The position numbers and the translations under genes are program-made. Below the pieces are notes generated by a model. The model was not told the origin of the DNA. It worked only from the letters and a program-made list of their open reading frames with translations, and ran no database searches. Positions 1 through 5,718 of a stretch of DNA of 22,524 nt are shown here, in pieces; the stretch's first letter is position 1; the number at the start of each line of letters is the position of its first letter. The stretch lies in assembly GCF_002482975.1 (NCBI RefSeq), contig NZ_DLHA01000055.1:1-22524 (forward strand), given 5' to 3'. Origin of the DNA: Flavobacterium sp. UBA7680 (GTDB lineage: Bacteria; Bacteroidota; Bacteroidia; Flavobacteriales; Flavobacteriaceae).

Positions 1-22
1 TAACCAACTGAGCTAAGGAGGA
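1..22 (-). tRNA. tRNA (5' end only), probably tRNA-Asn
   Basis: Read on the minus strand from position 22 to the window edge, the sequence gives a 7-base acceptor strand TCCTCCT, the bases TA at positions 8-9, D-stem strand GCTC and D-loop AGTTGGTTA. This is the canonical start of a class I tRNA. The anticodon lies outside the window. The U-starting acceptor strand TCCTCCT resembles bacterial tRNA-Asn (E. coli tRNA-Asn starts TCCTCTG), so Asn is the best guess but not proven. A promoter-like element lies directly upstream (47-75). Confidence 0.75.
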
Positions 23-46
23 AGTTGTTGCTCTTTTTAGCGAGTG

Positions 47-75
47 CAAATATAATTGAATTTTTAGTTTCTCAA
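47..75 (-). promoter_or_regulatory. Promoter for the tRNA gene
   Basis: On the minus strand, TTG (75-73), 18 bases and TATATTTG (54-47) match the Bacteroidota consensus TTG-N17-23-TAnnTTTG exactly. It would start transcription about 20 bases before the mature tRNA 5' end at 22. The -33 TTG lies in one copy of a short direct repeat (TCTCAAAA plus A/T run, near 70-84 and 94-109) between the tRNA and rseP. Confidence 0.55.
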
Positions 76-108
76 AAATATTTTAACTCTTTTTCTCAAA
101 ATATTTTT

Positions 109-1449
109 TTACTTGATAATTGCCTTATAAATGTCGTTTCCGTTTGCGAACAAAAGCAGTGCTATAAGTAGTACAAAGCCAACCATTTGGGCGTTTTCTA
201 AGAATTTATCGCTCGGTTTTTTACCGCTAATAATTTCATATAATAAAAACATCACATGTCCGCCATCAAGTGCCGGAATTGGCAATAAATTCATAACTCC
301 AAGCATAATTGACAATAAAGCCGTGATTGACCAGAACGTTTCCCAGCTCCAAAAACTCGGGAAAATGTTGTAAATCGCTGCAAAACCACCCACTTGTTTG
401 TAAGCTTTTGTTTCAGGATTAAAAATCATTTTCAATTGTTTTCCGTAACCTACTAATTGATCTTTTCCTTTTTGAATTCCAACCGGAATAGATTCAAAGA
501 AACTATATTCTCTCGTGCTTACTTTATAGTAACCTAATTTCTCTAAAGATTCGATTCCTAAACCGCCAACACCAATTCCTAATTTTCCTAATTTAGAAAC
601 CTTAACCGTAATAGGAGTTTCTTTTAAATCACGTAAAACAACAGCAGGAATTGTTTTTCCTTTGTTAGCCTCTAAAACAGCTTTAGCTTCATCAAAATAT
701 TTTATCTTTTGATTATTCAGGCTTACAATGATATCTTTTGGTTTTAGAGAAGTATTTTCAGATTCTTCAGAAATTTTACCCACAACAAAAGGCATTCTGA
801 TACCAATCAATAAACCTTTTTCATATTTAGACAATTGGTCAACAAAATCATTCGGAATATTAATTGTCTGTTGTTTTCCGTCTCTTTCAATCAAAACGTG
901 TTTCGACATGATAACATTCATATTCATGTCGCTGTCAAAATTTTCAACCGTTTTACCGTCAATCGAAATGATTTTATCTCCGGTTCTAAAACCAGCTTTA
1001 AGCATTGCAGGATTTTCGATAAAAACGCCGTCTTTCAAATCAGCATTTGCCACATACGTATCGCCGTAAGCAAAAGCCATTCCTATATATATAATAAATG
1101 CCAGGATAAAGTTTACCGTAACACCGCCAAGCATAATAATTAAACGCTGCCAAGCTGGTTTAGAACGAAATTCCCACGGCTGCGCAGGCTGAGCCATTTG
1201 TTCTTTGTCCATACTTTCGTCGATCATTCCTGAGATTTTTACATAACCTCCAAGCGGTAACCAACCAATTCCGTATTCAGTTTCGCCAATTTTCTTTTTT
1301 AACAGCGAATATTTAACATCAAAAAATAAGTAAAATTTTTCAACTCTCGTTTTAAACAATTTGGCAGGAATAAAGTGCCCTAATTCGTGAAGAATAATAA
1401 GTAAAGATAAACTCAATAGAAATTGAGAGAGTTTGATAACTATATCCAT
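109..1449 (-). CDS. rseP: RIP zinc metalloprotease RseP (site-2 protease, M50B)
   Basis: This 446-residue inner-membrane protease is of the RseP family, which cuts transmembrane segments of anti-sigma factors and cleared signal peptides. The zinc motif HELGH is at residues 21-25 in the first hydrophobic segment, and the second metal-ligand motif, in NLLPIPALDGGH, has LDG at about 394-396 in a later membrane segment. Between them are the conserved GGYVKISGM stretch near 67-75 and a periplasmic region of about 200 residues that reads as tandem PDZ domains (for example LKAGFRTGDKIISIDGK). The length is normal for the family. The ATG at 1449 is the obvious start, with a promoter-like element 30-60 bases upstream. 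It is followed by the tRNA on the same strand without an obvious terminator. The substrate cannot be named from this window. Confidence 0.95.
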   Translation of the reverse strand: MDIVIKLSQFLLSLSLLIILHELGHFIPAKLFKTRVEKFYLFFDVKYSLLKKKIGETEYGIGWLPLGGYVKISGMIDESMDKEQMAQPAQPWEFRSKPAWQRLIIMLGGVTVNFILAFIIYIGMAFAYGDTYVANADLKDGVFIENPAMLKAGFRTGDKIISIDGKTVENFDSDMNMNVIMSKHVLIERDGKQQTINIPNDFVDQLSKYEKGLLIGIRMPFVVGKISEESENTSLKPKDIIVSLNNQKIKYFDEAKAVLEANKGKTIPAVVLRDLKETPITVKVSKLGKLGIGVGGLGIESLEKLGYYKVSTREYSFFESIPVGIQKGKDQLVGYGKQLKMIFNPETKAYKQVGGFAAIYNIFPSFWSWETFWSITALLSIMLGVMNLLPIPALDGGHVMFLLYEIISGKKPSDKFLENAQMVGFVLLIALLLFANGNDIYKAIIK

Positions 1450-1477
1450 TTTGTATTTTTAGTTCGTATTTAACGCA

Positions 1478-1513
1478 CAAAAGTAGCGTTTCTATTTTAA
1501 TTTGAAAGCGCAA
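1478..1513 (-). promoter_or_regulatory. Candidate promoter of rseP
   Basis: On the minus strand TACTTTTG (1485-1478) matches the TAnnTTTG -7 consensus exactly and lies about 30 bases before the rseP ATG. The nearest upstream TTG (1513-1511) is 25 bases away, longer than the usual 17-23, so the -33 assignment is weak. Confidence 0.4.
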
Positions 1514-1531
1514 TATAATACATAAGGTTTT

Positions 1532-1557
1532 AAATGTTTGTTAATTAATAAACATTT
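1532..1557. promoter_or_regulatory. 26-bp near-palindrome between divergent genes (possible operator)
   Basis: The arms AAATGTTTGTTAA and TTAATAAACATTT are reverse complements apart from one base pair. The element lies between the divergent rseP and old-yellow-enzyme genes, just upstream of the rseP promoter and about 90 bases before the oxidoreductase start. A dimeric repressor could bind such a symmetric site, and OYE-type genes are often under TetR- or HxlR-type control. No regulator gene is adjacent, and AT-rich palindromes can arise by chance. Confidence 0.3.
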
Positions 1558-1648
1558 CAATTTCTCGTTTTAACAAGATACAGTAACTTTACTTTTTAAA
1601 CGGCTGTCAATATCTATTGGTAGTCCAAAACCATTAAAAGTTACAAAC

Positions 1649-2719
1649 ATGGCTTCACAATTATTTTCTCCCCTAACTTTAAAAAACATCACCTTAAAAA
1701 ATAGAATTGTTATTTCGCCAATGTGCCAATATTCGGCAGTTGACGGTTTTGCAAACGATTGGCATCTGGTTCATTTAGGAAGCCGTGCAAGCGGAGGCGC
1801 CGGATTAATTATTCAGGAAGCAACAGCAGTTTCTCCCGAAGCAAGAATTTCTCCTGCCGATTTAGGAATCTGGAAAGACGAACATATCGAAAAACTAAAA
1901 CAAATCAACGAATTTATTGTTTCTCAAAATGTTGTTCCCGGAATTCAGCTGGCGCATGCCGGAAGAAAAGCAAGTGTTTCTTCTCCGTGGGAAGGAAATA
2001 AAAAATTAGATTTCGCTCAAGGCGGATGGCAGACAGTTTCCGCAAGTGCAATTCCGTATCACGATGGCGAACCTTTTCTTCCCGAAGCTTTAGACAAAAA
2101 CGGAATCCAAAAAGTAATTTCTGATTTTAAAGAAGCAACAAAAAGAGTTGTTAAAGCCGGATATAAAGTTGTAGAAATTCACGCAGCACACGGTTATTTA
2201 TTACATCAGTTTTTATCGCCTTTAACCAACGTAAGAACTGATGAATATGGAGGAAGTTTTCAAAACCGAATCCGTTTTACACTCGAAATTGTAGAAGCTG
2301 TTCAAACAGAATGGCCTTCAGATTTACCTTTAATCGTTAGAATTTCAGCAACAGATTGGGCAGAAAACGGATGGAATCCAGAAGAATCAGTACAGCTTTC
2401 AAAAATATTAAAAGAAAAAGGAGTAGATTTAATTGATGTTTCGTCTGGCGGATTGGTTTCGCATCAAAAAATTGCGATTGGTCCGGGTTATCAGGTTTCT
2501 TTCGCAGAAAAAGTTAAAAAAGAAGCTAATATTCTAACAGGCGCTGTAGGTTTAATTACCGAAGCCAAACAAGCCGAAGAAATTTTGAAAAACAATCAGG
2601 CCGATTTAATTTTGTTTGCCAGAGAATCATTGAGAAATCCAAATTTACCGTTAGATTTCGCCAAAGAATTAGACAGCGATATTCAATGGCCAAAACAATA
2701 CGAACGAGCTAAGATTTAA
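1649..2719 (+). CDS. NADH:flavin oxidoreductase, old yellow enzyme family (YqjM/NamA class)
   Basis: This 356-residue FMN-dependent TIM-barrel protein would reduce activated C=C bonds (enones, nitro compounds) with NAD(P)H in the cytoplasm. SPMCQYS places Cys26 and Tyr28 exactly where Bacillus YqjM has its flavin-tuning Cys26 and Tyr28, which marks the thermophilic-like OYE class. HAGRK (103-107) and EIHAAHGYLLHQF with His178 and His181 are the substrate-binding and catalytic stretches, and DEYGGS follows. The C-terminal barrel strands (GAVGLIT, LILFARE) carry the usual phosphate-binding region. The ATG at 1649 follows TTACAAAC; no exact promoter motif was found before it. The physiological substrate is unknown. 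It stands alone between rseP and a repeat-rich gap before a second oxidoreductase. Confidence 0.93.
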   Translation: MASQLFSPLTLKNITLKNRIVISPMCQYSAVDGFANDWHLVHLGSRASGGAGLIIQEATAVSPEARISPADLGIWKDEHIEKLKQINEFIVSQNVVPGIQLAHAGRKASVSSPWEGNKKLDFAQGGWQTVSASAIPYHDGEPFLPEALDKNGIQKVISDFKEATKRVVKAGYKVVEIHAAHGYLLHQFLSPLTNVRTDEYGGSFQNRIRFTLEIVEAVQTEWPSDLPLIVRISATDWAENGWNPEESVQLSKILKEKGVDLIDVSSGGLVSHQKIAIGPGYQVSFAEKVKKEANILTGAVGLITEAKQAEEILKNNQADLILFARESLRNPNLPLDFAKELDSDIQWPKQYERAKI

Positions 2720-2727
2720 ATTTATTA

Positions 2728-2881
2728 GCCACAGATTAAAGTGATTTTTTTTTAATTTTTTTGCCACGAATTTCACGAATTATCACGAATTTTAAAGCTT
2801 TTCTAAACGCACTGATTTGTGCAAATTCGAGAAATTCGTGGCAAAAAAGAAAAATCCTTTTTAATCACATTAATCTGTGGC
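2728..2881. repeat. Nested inverted repeat (CCACAGATT outer, CCACGAATT inner)
   Basis: The outer arms GCCACAGATTA (2728-2738) and TAATCTGTGGC (2871-2881) are perfect and continue inward with one mismatch for about 17 bases. Inside are perfect inner arms TTGCCACGAATTTC (2761-2774) and GAAATTCGTGGCAA (2831-2844), with further CACGAATT copies at about 2774-2790. The element fills the gap between two oxidoreductase genes and stops 18 bases before the next ATG. Similar words recur near 4131-4151, 5493 and 14984. It looks like a dispersed non-coding repeat with one unit inserted in another. It carries no coding capacity; the open frame across it is a by-product. Confidence 0.75.
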
Positions 2882-2898
2882 AAAAAACTAAATACAAA

Positions 2899-3939
2899 AT
2901 GAAAAAAATAAAAACAGCACTATTATCATACGGAATGTCGGGAAAGGTTTTTCACGCGCCTTTTTTAGATATTCATCCGGGTTTTGAATTATTAGGATCT
3001 TGGGAAAGAAGCAAAAAACTAATTCAGGAAGATTATCCATACGTAAAAAGTTATCCTTCAATTGACGATTTATTAGCCGATGATGTTGACTTGGTAATTG
3101 TAAATACTCCGGTAGGAACGCACTATGAATATGCTAAAAAAGTACTTCTGGCAGGAAAACATGCCGTGGTCGAAAAAGCATTCACAACAACAGTAGCCGA
3201 AGCCGAAGAATTAGCTAAAATTGCTCACGAAAAAGGATTAAAACTAGCTGTTTTTCAAAACAGACGATGGGACAGTGATTTTAAAACTATTCAAAAAATA
3301 ATTAATGAAGGAGTTTTAGGTGATATAGTAGAAGCCGAATTTCATTTCGACAGATATAACCCGTTATTAAGTCCGAAAGCACATAAAGAAACCGCCAATG
3401 ACGGAGCAGGAGTTTTAAAAGATTTGGGTCCACATATTATAGATCAGGCCATTTGTTTGTTTGGTTCTCCAAAGTCAGTTTTTGGAGATGTTAGAATCAC
3501 AAGAGAAAATTCTTTAGTTGATGACTGGTTCGATTTATTGTTGATTTATGATGATTTTAGAGTCCGTTTAAAAGCTGGTTTCTTTGTTAGAGAAGCAAAT
3601 CCGGCGTATACCATTCACGGAAAAAAAGGCTCTTTTTTAAAACCTCGCGGAGACATTCAGGAAGACGAATTAAAAATTGGTAAAAAACCAAACTTGGAAT
3701 CTTGGGGAAAAGAACCGGATGATTTACAAGGAATTCTGCATACAGAAATTGACGAAAAAGTAATCCGCGAAAAAGTACCGACACTTCAGGGAAATTATTT
3801 CTCGTTTTTTGATGGCGTTTTCAATTCCATAACAAATAATGTCGCAGAACCAGTTACCGCTCAAGACGGCGTAAAAGTAATGCAGATCATTGAAGCTGCA
3901 ATTGCCAGCAGCGCACAGCGTACCGTGATTAATTTTTAG
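2899..3939 (+). CDS. Gfo/Idh/MocA family NAD(P)-dependent oxidoreductase
   Basis: This 346-residue protein has an N-terminal Rossmann domain with SYGMSGKVFHAPFL at 10-23, resembling the YdgJ/IolW-type scyllo-inositol or sugar dehydrogenase branch. VNTPVGTHYEYA (68-79) and VEKAFTTT (91-98) form the dinucleotide/active-site region; the catalytic-type lysine is Lys93. The C-terminal alpha/beta domain has the expected KDLGPHIIDQA with Asp175, His179 and Asp182. The usual EKP motif reads EKA here. I start at ATG 2899, because the open frame upstream runs through the 2728-2881 repeat and offers only a TTG. Expected role: oxidation of a cyclitol or sugar hydroxyl with NAD(P) in the cytoplasm. The substrate cannot be determined, and no sugar operon surrounds it. 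Confidence 0.9.
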   Translation: MKKIKTALLSYGMSGKVFHAPFLDIHPGFELLGSWERSKKLIQEDYPYVKSYPSIDDLLADDVDLVIVNTPVGTHYEYAKKVLLAGKHAVVEKAFTTTVAEAEELAKIAHEKGLKLAVFQNRRWDSDFKTIQKIINEGVLGDIVEAEFHFDRYNPLLSPKAHKETANDGAGVLKDLGPHIIDQAICLFGSPKSVFGDVRITRENSLVDDWFDLLLIYDDFRVRLKAGFFVREANPAYTIHGKKGSFLKPRGDIQEDELKIGKKPNLESWGKEPDDLQGILHTEIDEKVIREKVPTLQGNYFSFFDGVFNSITNNVAEPVTAQDGVKVMQIIEAAIASSAQRTVINF

Positions 3940-3957
3940 TGAAATGGCTCACGGGTT

Positions 3958-4151
3958 TTACGGATTAAACGGGTTTACTCTGGTTTAATTTTTTTAAGAG
4001 TGTTATAAATAAAACATAATATATATTGTAGAGACGCACAGCAGTGCGTCTTTTTTTATGCGTAAAAATAAAATAACATCCGCGTAAACCCGTTTAATCC
4101 GTAATCCCGATAGCTATCGGGAGTGGGCAAATTCGTAGAAATCTGTGGGCA
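3958..4151. repeat. Composite repeat: 21-bp inverted repeat, hairpin and palindrome
   Basis: This element fills most of the 324-base gene-free stretch 3940-4263. Perfect 21-base arms at 3958-3978 and 4084-4104 (core GGATTAAACGGGTTTAC and its complement) flank a terminator-like hairpin at 4032-4057. Directly after the right arm is an 18-base perfect palindrome, TCCCGATAGCTATCGGGA (4105-4122), then ATTCGTAGAAATCTGTGGGC (4131-4150), which is related to the CCACAGATT repeat elsewhere in the window. No reading frame of note is present. It is likely a dispersed intergenic element, possibly MITE- or REP-like; mobility is inference. Confidence 0.7.
4032..4057 (+). terminator. Rho-independent terminator after the Gfo/Idh gene
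   Basis: The 8-bp stem AGACGCAC/GTGCGTCT with loop AGCA is followed by seven T. It lies 92 bases downstream of the oxidoreductase stop codon, inside the 21-bp inverted repeat. The stem is GC-rich relative to its surroundings. Confidence 0.65.
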
Positions 4152-4178
4152 AAACCCCGCTATTTATAAACAATAACG

Positions 4179-4208
4179 TTGTAAATAATTCAACAATTTG
4201 TACCTTTA
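4179..4208 (+). promoter_or_regulatory. Candidate promoter of the MFS transporter gene
   Basis: TTG (4179-4181), 19 bases and TACCTTTA (4201-4208) match the Bacteroidota consensus with one mismatch in the -7 element. It gives a leader of roughly 50 bases before the proposed TTG start at 4264. Confidence 0.45.
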
Positions 4209-4263
4209 AGTAAATACAAAGGTTTTTTGTACATTTATAATATAATCCCAAAACGCATACATT

Positions 4264-5481
4264 TTGATAAATTTTAATCCATTACAACTTTTTCAGACTA
4301 AAGGAAAAATCAAGAAAGTTTTTAGAGAAGCAAAAGCATCTTATCTAAACAGAATTCGTTTTGCCGTTGGAATGTTTTATTTCGGAATGGGATTAAGTTT
4401 TGCAACCTGGGCAAGTCGAATTCCGGATATCAAAACCGCCCTTCATTTAACCGAAGGCGATTTAGGATCCATACTCTTCTCCCTGCCAATGGGACAATTA
4501 ATTATCATGCCTTTTTCGGGAAAAATGGTGACTAAATTCGGAAGCCACCGCATTTTAGTTTTCTCCCTAATAATGTATGTTTTGTGTCTGGCTAATTTAG
4601 GTTTAGCCACAACAGGTTTACAATTATCTATCGGATTATTTTTATTTGGCTTATTTGGAAATTTAGCCAACATAGCCGTAAATACACAAGGTGTTTATAC
4701 CGAAGTACTTTTCAAAAAAACAATCATGTCCTCTTTTCACGGAATGTGGAGTTTCGCTGGATTTACAGGCGCATTAGTTGGTTTAGGAATGCTGGCTTTA
4801 AACTTAACGCCATTACATCATTTCATGATTGTGGGAGGTGTTGTGTTATTAATGGTGGCTTTTAATTTTAAATTTTTAATTCGTGCCAAAGAAAAAATCA
4901 AACATAATACAGAGAAAAGAAAAATCTTTGTAAAACCAGACAGCGCCTTAATATGGCTTGGTGTAATTGGATTTTGCAGTATGGCGAGCGAAGGTGTAAT
5001 GTTTGACTGGAGCGGCGTTTATTTTAAAGATGTAGTAAAAGCACCGGGACCATTAGTAATTTTAGGATACACCTCTTTCATGATTATGATGGCTGGCGGA
5101 AGATTTTTAGGAGACGGATTAATAAATAAATTTGGCCGCGAGCGTGTCATGCAGATAAGCGGTGTTATGATTTCTGCCGGACTTTTTACAGCTGTTTTTC
5201 TTCCCTATATTATTCCGTGTACCATTGCTTTTATGGCAGTTGGTTTAGGAGTTGCCACTATTGTTCCAACCGTTTATAGTATGGCCGGTAAAAACCCAAC
5301 AGTTCCACCGGGAGAAGCTTTAACAATAGTTTCGAGCGTAAGCTTTTTAGGTTTTTTAATGGGACCGCCGGTAATTGGTCACATCGCTCAAAACTTCGGA
5401 TTAGAATTTTCTTTTGCCTTTATTGGGGTTTTTGGCGTTCTGATTGCTTTTATGGTTTCAAAAATTAGAACTTCTGCTTAA
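4264..5481 (+). CDS. MFS transporter (YbjJ/FucP-like)
   Basis: This 405-residue inner-membrane permease has about 12 hydrophobic segments. The short cytoplasmic lead is followed by FAVGMFYFGMGLSFATWASRIPDIK, which together with GQLIIMPFSGKMVTKFGSHR (the loop 2-3 MFS motif) resembles the E. coli YbjJ group. A second half-repeat of the motif, GGRFLGDGLINKFGRERVM, is near 280, as expected for a duplicated 6+6 fold. No in-frame ATG exists before residue 37, and a stop lies upstream at 4243, so I accept the TTG at 4264; this makes the start the weakest part of the call. The substrate is unknown (sugars are common in related groups). The gene appears to be transcribed alone. Confidence 0.88.
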   Translation: MINFNPLQLFQTKGKIKKVFREAKASYLNRIRFAVGMFYFGMGLSFATWASRIPDIKTALHLTEGDLGSILFSLPMGQLIIMPFSGKMVTKFGSHRILVFSLIMYVLCLANLGLATTGLQLSIGLFLFGLFGNLANIAVNTQGVYTEVLFKKTIMSSFHGMWSFAGFTGALVGLGMLALNLTPLHHFMIVGGVVLLMVAFNFKFLIRAKEKIKHNTEKRKIFVKPDSALIWLGVIGFCSMASEGVMFDWSGVYFKDVVKAPGPLVILGYTSFMIMMAGGRFLGDGLINKFGRERVMQISGVMISAGLFTAVFLPYIIPCTIAFMAVGLGVATIVPTVYSMAGKNPTVPPGEALTIVSSVSFLGFLMGPPVIGHIAQNFGLEFSFAFIGVFGVLIAFMVSKIRTSA

Positions 5482-5492
5482 TTTTTTATTGT

Positions 5493-5523
5493 CCACAGAT
5501 TTAACGGATTAGGCTGATTTGCA
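5493..5523. repeat. Remnant of the CCACAGATT intergenic repeat
   Basis: CCACAGATTTAACGGATTAG followed by GCTGATTTGCA shares its first half with the outer arm at 2728 and with the complement of 4138-4150, and AACGGATT with the 3958 element. There is no matching second arm nearby, so it looks like a half or degenerate copy. Confidence 0.45.
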
Positions 5524-5599
5524 CCATGTTTTTTTAAATTTCTTTGTGAAATAAATTATTTTTGTAAGAATTTATTTCTTTTTAAGCATTATTTTTTTC

Positions 5600-5607
5600 T
5601 ACATTTG
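5600..5607 (+). promoter_or_regulatory. -7 element upstream of the TonB receptor operon
   Basis: TACATTTG matches TAnnTTTG exactly, 112 bases before the receptor start codon. No TTG lies at the right distance upstream (the nearest is 35 bases away), so only the -7 half is supported. It implies a leader of about 100 bases, room for post-transcriptional control. Confidence 0.4.
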
Positions 5608-5718
5608 AACCTAGAGTTTGTTTGTCTTACGGACAATTCTCTTTTTCCAAAAACCAATTTTATCTTTTGAATAGGATTAATATCCGAAAACAATTTTCAA
5701 AGTAAATTGGAATTTTTA

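Noticed and set aside
728..1143. Open frames of about 100 codons on the plus strand opposite rseP
   Set aside because: They are antisense shadows of a well-supported gene, with no recognisable domain.
2728..2881. CRISPR array or insertion sequence in the repeat-rich gaps
   Set aside because: There are no regularly spaced direct repeats with unique spacers, no cas genes and no transposase frame; the repeats are inverted and short.
2761..2898. N-terminal extension of 46 residues on the Gfo/Idh protein
   Set aside because: It starts at TTG and is encoded by the inverted repeat; the Rossmann fold begins normally right after ATG 2899.
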